A stretch of 11,681 nucleotides of DNA from an uncultured Pirellulaceae bacterium (GTDB lineage Bacteria > Planctomycetota > Planctomycetia > Pirellulales > Pirellulaceae). The DNA lies in the NCBI GenBank assembly GCA_934255105.1, contig CAKQNH010000062.1, forward strand, positions 1 through 11,681, read 5' to 3'. The position numbers and the translations under genes are program-made. Shown piece after piece: positions 1-7,218 of this stretch; the stretch's first letter is position 1, and each line of letters begins with the position of its first letter. The notes below the pieces were generated by a model. It did not search any database and was not told the DNA's origin. It worked only from the letters and a program-made list of their open reading frames with translations.

Positions 1-279
1 AGATGGTTGAACTTGAGCTTGGTTTTGCCAAGCAACGCTGGGCCGGTTTTCTATCGATACCACCGCAGGCAACAGTCGATTTGCCACCGTGCGAAATGCC
101 ACGGAAAGATTATTGGCCGACTCAATAGCCTGCTCTACCTCGGGAGATACCTGAGTCAAGGGAGCCAGCGTTTTTGCTTCTTTAAGACTCCCTCCCTCCG
201 TGGCTGCCCAGCCGGCCGAGGCGACGATGGCCAGCAGCGCGGCAACCCACGCAAACCGTTTCCAATGATTCGTTTTCAT
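1..279 (-). CDS. Do/HtrA-like secreted serine protease, N-terminal part only (cut by left edge)
   Basis: An open frame of 93 codons runs from an ATG at 279-277 to the window edge with no stop, so only the N-terminus is present. A Shine-Dalgarno AGGAG lies 9 bases before the ATG. Residues 1-26 form a signal peptide: a basic start (MKTNHWKRF), a hydrophobic run (AWVAALLAIVASAGWA) and a likely cleavage after Ala. After a linker comes LSVAFRTVANRLLPAVVSIE at about residues 58-77. This resembles the segment just before the trypsin fold of Do/HtrA/DegP periplasmic proteases, where the typical pattern is F..VA..v.PaVVsI. The catalytic His, Asp and Ser and any PDZ domains would lie beyond the edge, so activity cannot be judged. 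Family members degrade or refold misfolded envelope proteins. The assignment rests on one short conserved block, so another secreted protein with a similar N-terminus is possible. Confidence 0.66.
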   Translation of the reverse strand, partial: MKTNHWKRFAWVAALLAIVASAGWAATEGGSLKEAKTLAPLTQVSPEVEQAIESANNLSVAFRTVANRLLPAVVSIENRPSVAWQNQAQVQPS

Positions 280-764
280 CTCTATTTGCTCCTGTACAAG
301 ATTTGTTGTGTGTGATGCGTGCTAGCGCTCTGTGGCAGTTGAACACTTCCTCTGCGGATTGATGCGACTGCGCTATTGTTCGCTGACGGAGTTCAGATTG
401 CAGTTAGCGTGCCAAGGCGTTTATCCGGCGGCCTGTGGCGCCGACCGCTGTTCGCCAGTCAGGCGGCTCGCGCGCTGCAGAGCTAAGGAATGAGACGCTC
501 CAAGCGCGATTCCCCAGGCAGAATGACTGGATTTATGTTGGGAACGATTGCTCAAAACTATCAAGCCAACTGGCGAGTCGACAATGTTTGGCTTTGTAAA
601 TTTGTCCCAGCGTGGCAGAATGTCTCAATCTCCAACGGGCATGCATCAGAAATTGGATTTGTTGTAGCCGAATTGGCCAGACTTTAGAATTTGCGTAGTT
701 TGCCCAAAGCCTGGCGACTTCGGCTCCCCCTCATCCACGCCAACTATAGCCGATCGATGCTTAC
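280..764. other. Non-coding spacer between mntR and the Do-like protease gene
   Basis: These 485 bases separate two minus-strand genes. The part nearest the protease start (280-480) must contain its leader, and probably its promoter, but I see no convincing -35/-10 pair. The only clear structure is the inverted repeat at 664-727, described separately. A 65-codon plus-strand frame at 490-687 has its start directly abutting an AAGGA with no spacing and an unremarkable composition; I do not regard it as a gene. Confidence 0.6.
664..727. repeat. Diverged palindromic repeat (same family as 3516-3578)
   Basis: Two 22-base arms, 664-685 and 706-727, are inverted copies matching at 18 of 22 positions around a 20-base loop. 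The right arm contains CTGGCGACTTCGGCT, closely resembling CTTGGCGACTTCCGCT in the better-conserved element between the topoisomerase genes. The left arm begins GTAGCCGAA, against GTAGCGGAA there. In the mntR transcript the hairpin would form about 38 bases after the stop codon, so it could stabilise or end that mRNA, although no T-tract follows. Confidence 0.55.
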
Positions 765-1199
765 TCACTGCGTCAATTTCTTCGTCAGTTTGGCAAGTTT
801 CTCCAGCGTCGACGGGCTGACATGATGTTCGATACCTTCGGCATCCTGCGCAGCGGTCGCTTCGTCCACCCCTAGGGCCAGCAGAAATGAGTGAACAATT
901 TCATGTCGTTGACGCGACTGAACCGCTAATTCACGCCCCTTATCGGTCAACCCAATTGGGCGATAGGGTTCGGTCTCTAATAGCCCTTCACCCACTAGTC
1001 GGGCGACGATGCGAGTTACCGTCACATGGCTGACTCCAAAGAATGCGGCCAAGTGGACCACACGGCATTCGTCTCGCTGGGCCAGGATTTCCGCTACGGC
1101 TTCCACGTAATCCTCAGCCTTCTCGCTCAAATGATCTTGGCGAGTTCGCTCGTGGGAATCTGGAGCTGAGAGCGATTTTGGATTGACTTTACTGCTCAC
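765..1199 (-). CDS. mntR: MntR-type manganese-dependent transcriptional repressor (DtxR family)
   Basis: This 144-residue protein is a DtxR/MntR-family regulator, which binds DNA when loaded with Mn2+ and represses manganese uptake genes. A winged helix-turn-helix spans about residues 30-92 (VHLAAFFGVSHVTVTRIVAR is the HTH). The dimerisation and metal-binding helices follow. Ligand residues of characterised MntR proteins appear conserved: Asp30 and Glu33 in EDYVE, His99 in RQRHE, and Glu121, Glu124 and His125 in DAEGIEHHVS. There is no C-terminal SH3-like domain, which fits MntR rather than iron-sensing DtxR/IdeR. The first 20 residues are polar and poorly conserved, as in the E. coli protein. 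The start used is GTG at 1199-1197; it has no strong ribosome site, and a TTG at residue 24 is an alternative. No manganese transporter lies nearby, so the regulator is an orphan here. Confidence 0.88.
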   Translation of the reverse strand: MSSKVNPKSLSAPDSHERTRQDHLSEKAEDYVEAVAEILAQRDECRVVHLAAFFGVSHVTVTRIVARLVGEGLLETEPYRPIGLTDKGRELAVQSRQRHEIVHSFLLALGVDEATAAQDAEGIEHHVSPSTLEKLAKLTKKLTQ

Positions 1200-1552
1200 G
1201 AAGCTGGAATCCGCAGGTGTTGACCTTGTTTGTCGTCGATTGCTCCGCCGATCATTGCTGGGGCGTCTGCATATGCGTTGATGCTACCGATGCGCTATTC
1301 ACGACTCGCAATGATCGGCGGAGCGATCAACGACAATAACAATGATCGGCGGAGCGATCAACGACTATGGCGTGAAGGGCTATAGAATTATATCGCAAGT
1401 GGGTGCAAGCGTAAACGCGACGCTCCCGGCGGAGCCACTCACGAACTACCTGTCTTTAATGTTGAACTAACGCTGAGGTCTAGTTTACACCCTCGAAACC
1501 CTACGCTAGCGCGTTAGGTCACAATACGAAGGGCTTATACGAACGTCATAGT
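1200..1552. other. Repeat-rich spacer between parE and mntR
   Basis: These 353 bases lie upstream of mntR and downstream of parE, so they should hold the parE transcript end and any mntR promoter. Besides the three-copy repeat at 1232-1365, there is an imperfect palindrome at 1500-1518 (CCTACGC ... GCGTTAGG, one bulged base). It could fold in the parE mRNA but has no following U-run. The 10-mer TAGTTTACAC occurs at 1481-1490 and again at 1549-1558, across the parE stop. I see no clear MntR-type operator and no convincing promoter boxes. Confidence 0.5.
1232..1365. repeat. Three copies of a 26-base palindromic repeat (one inverted, two direct)
   Basis: Copies lie at 1309-1334 and 1340-1365 (identical, same orientation, 5 bases apart) and at 1232-1257 (inverted, 2 mismatches). 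The core in the direct copies is TGATCGGCGGAGCGATCA, itself a 6-base-pair dyad (TGATCG/CGATCA) around GCGGAG. The inverted copy can pair with either direct copy across a 51- or 82-base loop. The block sits 33-166 bases upstream of the mntR start. It looks like a repetitive extragenic palindrome cluster; a regulatory role for mntR is possible but unsupported. Confidence 0.8.
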
Positions 1553-3469
1553 TTACACGTCGATTTCTTGCGCGTCTTCGGCACGCTCCATGATGAAGCG
1601 GAACCGGGCTGAAGCGTCCCTGCCCATCAGATCAGCCATCACGCGGTCGGTATCCAGTTGATCGTCGATCTGCACTTGGAGCAATTTGCGAGTAGCGGGA
1701 TTGAGTGTTGTCTCCCACAAGTCCTTGGGCATCATTTCACCCAAGCCTTTGAAACGCATGATCTCGGGCTTGGAGCGTTTGTCGGCGTCAGCCAATATCC
1801 GATCTCGATGATCGTTGTCCGCCGCCCAAAAAGTTTCCTTGCCAATGTCGATGCGATACAGCGGCGGAACCGCAATGCACACGCGACCATCGGCGATCAA
1901 TCCGGGCATGTGGCGATAGAAAAAAGTTAATAGCAAGGTAGTGATATGATGCCCATCGGAATCGGCGTCGGCCAGCAGAATGACTCGATCGTAACGCAGG
2001 CGCGACAGATCGAAGTCCTTGCCAATGCCGCAACCCAACGCGGTCACCATGTCTAGCAGTTCCTTGTTCTCTAACACTCTTTTGAGGGTTGAGTTTTCAG
2101 TGTTGAGCACTTTTCCACGCAGCGGCAAAATCGCTTGATGAGTGCGGTCGCGTCCCTGCTTGGCGCTGCCACCGGCCGAATCACCTTCGACGATGAACAG
2201 TTCCGAGTTGCCGCGTCCGGCTGAAATGCAGTCGCTGAGCTTGCCGGGCAACATCGTCCCCCGCGACGTGCTCGTCTTGCGAGAAACCGCTTCGGAAGCG
2301 GCCCGCGAGGCGGCCCGCGCACGGGCCGAGGCGATGATCCGCGCTACGACGGTTTCAGCCACGCTGCGATTGTTGTTCAGCCACTGCTCCAAGGCCGAAC
2401 GAATAATGCCGTCGACCACCGACTGCAGTTCGCTGTTGTTGAGTCGGTCCTTGGTCTGTCCCTGAAACTGGGGCTCGGGAACAAATACCGATACGATCGC
2501 CACCACACCCTCGCGGATGTCTTCGTGCGAGATCTTAATCCCCCGCGGAATTAAATTGTGAGTCTCGAAGAAGTTGCGGAGCGCCTTGCTCATACCGGCG
2601 CGAAAACCATTTTCATGGGTTCCGCCGCTGGGTGTGGGAATGCCGTTGACGTACGAGCGGACGTGCTCGTCGGTCGATTCGGTCCATTGCAAGGCGATCT
2701 CGACCCGCTCTTCTCCATCTTTGTGGACCGTAAAGGGAGTGTCGTGGATGCTGCGCGCCACCCGCTCCTTAATAACTTGCGCCAAGTAGTCCACGATACC
2801 ATTCTCGTGAAAGAAGATATCTTTGCTTCCCGTCGTCTCATCGACGAAGATTACTTTCACGGCGCGATGCAGGAAGCTGGTTACCTCCAAACGCTGGCGA
2901 ATGGTCTCGGGATTGAAGTCCGTCTTGGGGAAGATCGTCGGGTCGGGAGTAAACGTGATCGTCGTTCCCGTACCGCGAAACGTCCCCTTGGCCTTCTGCA
3001 ATTTGGTGATCGGTTTGCCCTGCGCGAACTCCATCTTGTACTGACACCCATCGCGGCGGACGACAGCGATCATGTGCTTGGAGAGCGCATTGACGGCGGA
3101 AGCCCCCACACCGTGCAAACCGCCCGAGGTCTTGTAGTTCTTCCCCTCAAACTTTCCACCAGCGTGCAAAATGGTCAACACCATCTCCAACGCGCTCTTC
3201 TTGGTCTTGGCATGGGTGTCGACCGGAATGCCGCGACCATTGTCTGCCACGCTAACGGTGCGACCGTCTTTATGCAGCGTCACTATGATCTCTGTCGCAT
3301 AGCCGTTCATCGCCTCGTCAACTGAGTTATCGATGATCTCCCACACTAAATGGTGTAGGCCCGACGCACCGACTCCACCGATATACATCCCCGGTCGCTT
3401 CCGCACCGGCTCGAGTCCTTCGAGGGCAACGATATCCTGTGCGCTATACGATTTAGTTACAGTTGCCAT
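1553..3469 (-). CDS. parE: Type IIA DNA topoisomerase subunit B, ParE-like (topoisomerase IV)
   Basis: This 638-residue ATPase subunit powers strand passage together with subunit A encoded just upstream. Domains in order: a GHKL ATPase (about 10-215) with Glu44 and Asn48 in EIIDNSVDEA, DNGRG at 76-80 and GGLHGVG at 116-122; a transducer (about 220-395) with the ATP-contacting lysine in QTK at 338-340; and a TOPRIM domain (about 421-536) with EGDSAGG at 428-434 and the Mg2+-binding DADSDG at 501-506. The C-terminal part contains RFKGLGEM at 572-579. Details match ParE better than GyrB: LADADSDGxHI rather than TDADVDG, PPLYRIDIGKE, WLNNN after the QTK region, the EIDV end, and a length close to E. 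coli ParE. The start chosen is ATG 3469, preceded by TAGGAA; an upstream in-frame ATG at 3550 would add 27 unconserved residues running through the palindromic repeat. GyrB remains the alternative name. Confidence 0.9.
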   Translation of the reverse strand: MATVTKSYSAQDIVALEGLEPVRKRPGMYIGGVGASGLHHLVWEIIDNSVDEAMNGYATEIIVTLHKDGRTVSVADNGRGIPVDTHAKTKKSALEMVLTILHAGGKFEGKNYKTSGGLHGVGASAVNALSKHMIAVVRRDGCQYKMEFAQGKPITKLQKAKGTFRGTGTTITFTPDPTIFPKTDFNPETIRQRLEVTSFLHRAVKVIFVDETTGSKDIFFHENGIVDYLAQVIKERVARSIHDTPFTVHKDGEERVEIALQWTESTDEHVRSYVNGIPTPSGGTHENGFRAGMSKALRNFFETHNLIPRGIKISHEDIREGVVAIVSVFVPEPQFQGQTKDRLNNSELQSVVDGIIRSALEQWLNNNRSVAETVVARIIASARARAASRAASEAVSRKTSTSRGTMLPGKLSDCISAGRGNSELFIVEGDSAGGSAKQGRDRTHQAILPLRGKVLNTENSTLKRVLENKELLDMVTALGCGIGKDFDLSRLRYDRVILLADADSDGHHITTLLLTFFYRHMPGLIADGRVCIAVPPLYRIDIGKETFWAADNDHRDRILADADKRSKPEIMRFKGLGEMMPKDLWETTLNPATRKLLQVQIDDQLDTDRVMADLMGRDASARFRFIMERAEDAQEIDV

Positions 3470-3515
3470 TGCGTTCCTAAAATTCTTGTGTGAACATTTG
3501 TATTCGGTCGTTGCC

Positions 3516-3578
3516 GTAGCGGAACTCGCCAAGAGTTTCGGCCGCCACAATCCCGAAAGTCTTGGCGACTTCCGCTAC
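3516..3578. repeat. Large palindromic repeat in the parC-parE spacer
   Basis: Arms of 26 bases at 3516-3541 and 3553-3578 are inverted copies matching at 24 of 26 positions around an 11-base loop. Each arm also contains its own small hairpin with loop TTGGC: AACTC/GAGTT in one and AAGTC/GACTT in the other (read on the minus strand). The only two differences between the arms are a C-G to G-C swap that keeps this inner stem paired, which is compensatory change. The element starts 3 bases after the parC stop codon and ends 46 bases before the parE start, so it would be transcribed inside the operon. It resembles REP/BIME elements in form. Confidence 0.85.
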
Positions 3579-3581
3579 GAA

Positions 3582-6056
3582 CTACTCATCATCCAGCGGC
3601 TCAGGCGCACCGGGTGGGAGCGTGACGATGGCTTTGATCTTGCCGTTTTTCTGAATCTCGATACCGCGACCGCCGCGCGAGGTGGTGCGGTACTTGACCG
3701 TGGAAATAGTCTTCTTCGCTCCACGATTGGTTTCGACAACCAACAGGTCGCGATCGCCGGTTGAGGCTTTAAAGCCCAGCAAGCGATCGGTCTTGGAGAG
3801 TTTTATAAGCGTTACCCCTTTGCCGGGGCCCGACAGATAGTTTACCTCTGCCGCCGGACAGACCATCGCTCGACAATCGGCGGAGATGGCTAGAATCGTC
3901 TCGCTGCCGGTGACGGGCACGACGCCGATCAGCTCGCTACCTGGAGCTACACGCGCAAAGCGGCGACCGCTGCGAGTCGATGGTTCGGCAAACTGCTCAA
4001 GGCCAAAGCGCAGAGCGAAACCATTGCTCGTAGCCGCAAAACCATGGATCTCGGGAGAGTAATCGGGGCGTTTGGGATCCTCGCTGATATTCCCGACCAC
4101 GCGTGTGTCGAGCGACAGAGCGGAGACAATCCGCTCGCCGTCTTTCATCTTAAACAGCTTCTGGATCGGCTCGCCGTAGCCTGTCGAAGCTGGGATGTCG
4201 ACCATTCTGGCCGTGTAGCAAACCCCGAAGGACGAGAAGAAGGCGATCGATGTCCGCGTGGAGCCGGCCACGCAAGCCAACACACTATCACCTTCGCGCA
4301 AGCGGCTCTTGCTGGGGTCGGCGATCTGCCGCTGGCGTTTGACCCACCCATCGGTTGAAACGAGCACGTTGCAGTCCTCGGCAACAATAAAGTCTTCAGC
4401 CGAATACTCAAGCTCCTCGCCGACCGTCACAATCTCGGAACGACGAGCCCCGGCTTTGGTCTTGCCGTAGGTAGTGATTAAGCCTTCGATCTCTTGCCGC
4501 ACAATCATCCAACGACCAGAGTTGATGGTGTCGTCGGTTTTCTCTTTAAGCAGTTTTTCGATCTCCCGCGCGCGCTTTTGCTTATCGCGCAGCTCCTCTT
4601 GAATCAAATTGATTTCGAGCTTGGCCAAGCGATACAATTTCAATTCCAGGATCGCGTCGGTTTGTTCGGCGTCCAAGCCTCCCTTGGCGGCGGGAAACCG
4701 CTGCATGATCTTGTTGGCCGCATCGGCTTTGCCGTCCGAAGCGCGAATGATTTTGATGATCTCATCGAGCGCGTCGAAGATCAACACAAAGCCTGCCAGG
4801 ATGTGCATGCGACGCAGCAGCACCGCCAGTTCATGCTCCAACCGCGCGGTAACTACCTGCAGCCGAAAATGCAGGAAATGCCACAGCATTTCCTTGAGCC
4901 CCAATCGTTCGGGGCGTCCCACTTCGGGATTCTCCGTCGGGACCAGGCAGGTCAAATTGACGTTGAAGTTCGTCTGCAGCGGCGTATGCTTGTACAAATA
5001 CGCCAGCACTTTGGCTTCGTCCGCATCCTTGCGGAGTGGCATATCGATGCGGATGTCTTCGGTCGACAGATCGCGGACGTCTTCGATCAGGGGCATCTTG
5101 CTACTGACCACTATCTCCGCGATCCGCTCGACCAACACCGATTTATTGACCGCGTAAGGGATCGACGTGATCTGCAGCGTCTTGCCCCCTTTAGCATCGG
5201 TGACAGTAATGGTCGTGCCGCGCAGTTTGATAGAACCTTGCCCCGTGCTATAAATTTCGCGCAGTTCCTCCTTGGTGTTGATGATCTGCCCACCGGTGGG
5301 AAAGTCGGGCCCCTGCACCGCGTCGTTGGCTACCAACTGATAATCTTTGATGTCGGGATCATTCAGCAGTTTGAGCAGCGCGCGACAGACCTCTCCCAAG
5401 TTGTGCGGGGGAATGTTCGTGGCCATACCCACGGCAATGCCAGTCGAGCCATTGACCAGCAAGTTGGGCAGGCGGGTGGGCAACACCACGGGTTCTTGCC
5501 GCGAATTATCGTAGTTGGCTTTGTGCGGCACGATCTGACTGCCCAGGTCGTGCAACAGCTCCGAAGCCGCTGCGGTCATACGGCACTCGGTATACCGCGG
5601 TGCGGCAGGGTTGTCTCCATCGATCGAACCGAAATTCCCAATACCGTCGATCAGCGGCTGGCGCATGGCCCACGGCTGCGCCATGCGCACCAACGCATCG
5701 TAGACGGACACGTCGCCATGTGGATGGTAGTTGCCGGTCACGTTGCCGCACACAAACATACACTTGCGCGGCTTGGCTTCAAACGTGATCCCAAGCTGAC
5801 TCATGGCATACAGAATCCGCCGCTGAACAGGCTTGAGCCCGTCGCGCACGTCTGGCAGTGCGCGACTGGTAATCACCGATAGCGAGTAGTTGAGATAGCG
5901 ATCTTGAGCCGCGTCGCGCAGCGCGATCGGCTCGATCTGCTGCAGGGCTGCATTTTCGAACAGTTCCGAAGTTTTGGCAGTCCCCTTGCCCTTGCGTCTG
6001 CCCGATGGCGAACCATTTCTACTAGATTTCCCGTCTGCTCCCGAGCGCTTTGGCAT
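3582..6056 (-). CDS. parC: Type IIA DNA topoisomerase subunit A, ParC-like (topoisomerase IV)
   Basis: This 824-residue subunit cuts and rejoins DNA. Residues 1-30 are a basic, low-complexity extension. The breakage-reunion domain (about 42-540) has the conserved [20 protein letters not shown] at 65-84, HPHGD at 111-115 and the catalytic pair Arg154-Tyr155 in APRYTE. A coiled-coil with the C-gate follows (about 385-510), then a beta-pinwheel C-terminal domain (about 540-815). In the first blade, where gyrases carry the GyrA box QRRGGKG, this protein reads [12 protein letters not shown]...LREGD, like E. coli ParC GWVRSAKGHDI...YKAGD. That supports topoisomerase IV (decatenation). An RGGRG motif does occur, but at 794-798 near the C-terminus. 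The position matching GyrA Ser83/ParC Ser80 is Val116. The start is ATG 6056 with GGAGG 13 bases upstream, somewhat far. It is followed by parE after 112 bases. GyrA-type naming is the alternative. Confidence 0.92.
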   Translation of the reverse strand: MPKRSGADGKSSRNGSPSGRRKGKGTAKTSELFENAALQQIEPIALRDAAQDRYLNYSLSVITSRALPDVRDGLKPVQRRILYAMSQLGITFEAKPRKCMFVCGNVTGNYHPHGDVSVYDALVRMAQPWAMRQPLIDGIGNFGSIDGDNPAAPRYTECRMTAAASELLHDLGSQIVPHKANYDNSRQEPVVLPTRLPNLLVNGSTGIAVGMATNIPPHNLGEVCRALLKLLNDPDIKDYQLVANDAVQGPDFPTGGQIINTKEELREIYSTGQGSIKLRGTTITVTDAKGGKTLQITSIPYAVNKSVLVERIAEIVVSSKMPLIEDVRDLSTEDIRIDMPLRKDADEAKVLAYLYKHTPLQTNFNVNLTCLVPTENPEVGRPERLGLKEMLWHFLHFRLQVVTARLEHELAVLLRRMHILAGFVLIFDALDEIIKIIRASDGKADAANKIMQRFPAAKGGLDAEQTDAILELKLYRLAKLEINLIQEELRDKQKRAREIEKLLKEKTDDTINSGRWMIVRQEIEGLITTYGKTKAGARRSEIVTVGEELEYSAEDFIVAEDCNVLVSTDGWVKRQRQIADPSKSRLREGDSVLACVAGSTRTSIAFFSSFGVCYTARMVDIPASTGYGEPIQKLFKMKDGERIVSALSLDTRVVGNISEDPKRPDYSPEIHGFAATSNGFALRFGLEQFAEPSTRSGRRFARVAPGSELIGVVPVTGSETILAISADCRAMVCPAAEVNYLSGPGKGVTLIKLSKTDRLLGFKASTGDRDLLVVETNRGAKKTISTVKYRTTSRGGRGIEIQKNGKIKAIVTLPPGAPEPLDDE

Positions 6057-6392
6057 GTGGCTTGTTTATCCTCCCTGCGTGTTCAGTTGATCAATGCTAC
6101 AACATCGACCGTTGAGCCTCCGACCGATGCTGCGAGCCTGCGGAGTGCGATTATGATAGCTGGGATATCTTTTCCAGTTTACCCGTTTGAGTCAACTCGG
6201 GGTGATTACGACAAATGTTCTGAATACGAGGGGTAGGTACATCGGGAAGTACTCCGAATGGGTAACCTAGCCTAAGCTCGCCAATTTACAATCAATCGTG
6301 GGGTGCCAACATTCCGATCGTTAGCCCAGGTGGTGCCGATCGGATGCGTCACCAAATTTGGGACGCATGACCCCACGGAAGGAACACGAACC
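6057..6392. other. Divergent spacer between parC and the first secreted-protein gene
   Basis: These 336 bases must hold promoters for both directions. On the minus strand a TTGACT (6195-6190) and a CATAAT (6155-6150) are visible but 34 bases apart, too far to be one promoter; I cannot place the parC promoter confidently. On the plus side, CCGATCG (6314-6320) is inverted at 6337-6343, and a longer palindrome follows at 6344-6368 (separate entry). An in-frame plus-strand start at 6303 lies upstream of the real gene but would put its extension across these palindromes and before the signal peptide, so it is unlikely. Confidence 0.5.
6344..6368 (+). promoter_or_regulatory. Near-perfect palindrome in the leader of the secreted-protein gene
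   Basis: ATGCGTC (6344-6350) and GACGCAT (6362-6368) flank the palindrome CCAAATTTGG (6352-6361). The whole 25 bases form a dyad of 12 pairs with one unpaired A at 6351. It ends 24 bases before the ATG at 6393 and 8 bases before the ribosome site GGAAGGA (6377-6383). It could be a repressor operator or an mRNA stem-loop with an AATT loop; the sequence alone does not decide. Confidence 0.55.
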
Positions 6393-6773
6393 ATGATTAA
6401 ACGTATCAGCATTTTCAGTTTTGTAGCTTTAGCCGCACTGAGCGTGACCCAGTCGGCCAGTGCCCAGAGTTACGGCGCGCAGGATTACTACGGCAACGCC
6501 CCGCGGTTGTTCGCCAACCAATACACCCAAGGCTACGCCAATCAAGCGACAGCCGAGATGTATGTGGCCCCCGTCCCTACGCCGGCTTGGGTGGGGCACA
6601 CCTACTACACGTACCAGCCGCTCTACCCGCACGAAATGATGTACACGCATCACCGCCGTTATCATAGTTACTACGACAACGGGCGAGGTTTGAACAGCAC
6701 CAAAGTCCATTACTCGCCATCGCTGCACGGCATCGTCTCTAGCAAATTTGGGTCGATCCTGCCGCGCCCCTAG
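6393..6773 (+). CDS. Small secreted tyrosine/histidine-rich protein, function unknown
   Basis: This 126-residue protein starts at ATG 6393, 9 bases after GGAAGGA. Residues 1-24 are a classic signal peptide: MIKR, a hydrophobic core ISIFSFVALAALSV, and SASA|Q as the cleavage site. The mature part of about 102 residues is rich in Tyr (about 15) and has several His, with a dense central stretch YYTYQPLYPHEMMYTHHRRY at about 69-88 followed by HSYYDNGRGLN. There are no cysteines, membrane segments or enzyme motifs I recognise. It is probably exported to the periplasm or cell wall; aromatic and His-rich composition could suit metal binding, cross-linking or matrix packing, but that is speculation. 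It sits 33 bases before a second small secreted-protein gene and diverges from parC. It looks lineage-restricted. Confidence 0.75.
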   Translation: MIKRISIFSFVALAALSVTQSASAQSYGAQDYYGNAPRLFANQYTQGYANQATAEMYVAPVPTPAWVGHTYYTYQPLYPHEMMYTHHRRYHSYYDNGRGLNSTKVHYSPSLHGIVSSKFGSILPRP

Positions 6774-6806
6774 GCCAATGCTCCATCCCACAAGGAAATT
6801 TCTTAC

Positions 6807-7193
6807 ATGAACATTCGAATCTTGCTCGGGGCTGTGCTTGCAGGCTTAGTCCTTCAGTCAGCCGTCATGGCACAGCGCCCATTTTCGCGACTGGGCAATT
6901 TGGGACCGGCCACGCGCGGCGATGCGTGGGCTCAGCAGGCCGCCGCCGGGCAGCCTTGGCATGGGCAGTATTACTATCTGCCCTATGGACAACCCACGGC
7001 ATTGGTCGTGCCGCCAACCGCCGTCACGCAGCAGAATTACTCGTGGGGCGTGTCGCAGAACACCATGACACCGATCTACCACCAGTTCGGTTATGCGGCA
7101 ACACCATCGGCGGGTGGCGCGTTCTATGCGACTCCGCGTTGGCCCAGCAACACGGGACAATTCGGTGTCTACCCAGTCCGCGCGCCTTGGTAA
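6807..7193 (+). CDS. Second small secreted aromatic-rich protein, function unknown
   Basis: This 128-residue protein starts at ATG 6807 with AAGGAAA about 11 bases upstream. Residues 1-22 form a signal peptide (MNIRILLGAVLAGLVLQSAV, cleavage after MA|Q). The mature part of about 106 residues is rich in Gln, Tyr, Pro, Gly and Ala, with patches such as WHGQYYYLPYGQP and IYHQFGYAATPS. It lacks cysteines and known domains, and the overall look is of a flexible surface or periplasmic protein. Its start is 33 bases after the stop of the previous secreted-protein gene, in the same direction, so the two are probably co-transcribed and may work together. They share export and an aromatic bias, but I see no clear alignment between them, so duplication is not shown. 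The stop codon lies in a 12-base direct repeat. Confidence 0.72.
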   Translation: MNIRILLGAVLAGLVLQSAVMAQRPFSRLGNLGPATRGDAWAQQAAAGQPWHGQYYYLPYGQPTALVVPPTAVTQQNYSWGVSQNTMTPIYHQFGYAATPSAGGAFYATPRWPSNTGQFGVYPVRAPW

Positions 7194-7218
7194 AACCGCT
7201 AACTTCGTAAAACCGCTA
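7190..7218. repeat. 12-base direct repeat at the convergent gene junction
   Basis: GTAAAACCGCTA occurs at 7190-7201 and 7207-7218. The first copy contains the TAA stop of the secreted-protein gene; the second ends right at the TAG stop of the convergent glycosyltransferase gene. The gap between the two stop codons is only 25 bases and has no hairpin with a T-tract, so transcription may overlap. The duplication may simply be slippage. Confidence 0.6.

Noticed and set aside
490..687. 65-codon plus-strand open frame
   Set aside because: The AAGGA directly touches the ATG, composition is not protein-like, and its 3' end runs into the inverted repeat at 664-727.
1500..1518. Palindrome as parE terminator
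   Set aside because: Short stem with a bulge and no T-tract on the minus-strand side; kept only as a note in the spacer entry.
2558..3325. 255-codon plus-strand open frame
   Set aside because: Entirely antisense to parE, whose conserved motifs fix the coding strand; long shadow frames are common in GC-rich coding DNA.
3470..3550. 27-residue N-terminal extension of parE from ATG 3550
   Set aside because: It would translate part of the palindromic repeat; ATG 3469 has its own ribosome site and starts at the family's normal position.
4494..5882. 462-codon plus-strand open frame
   Set aside because: Antisense to the conserved catalytic part of parC; its His/Gln-rich sequence reflects reversed codons and has no recognisable domain.
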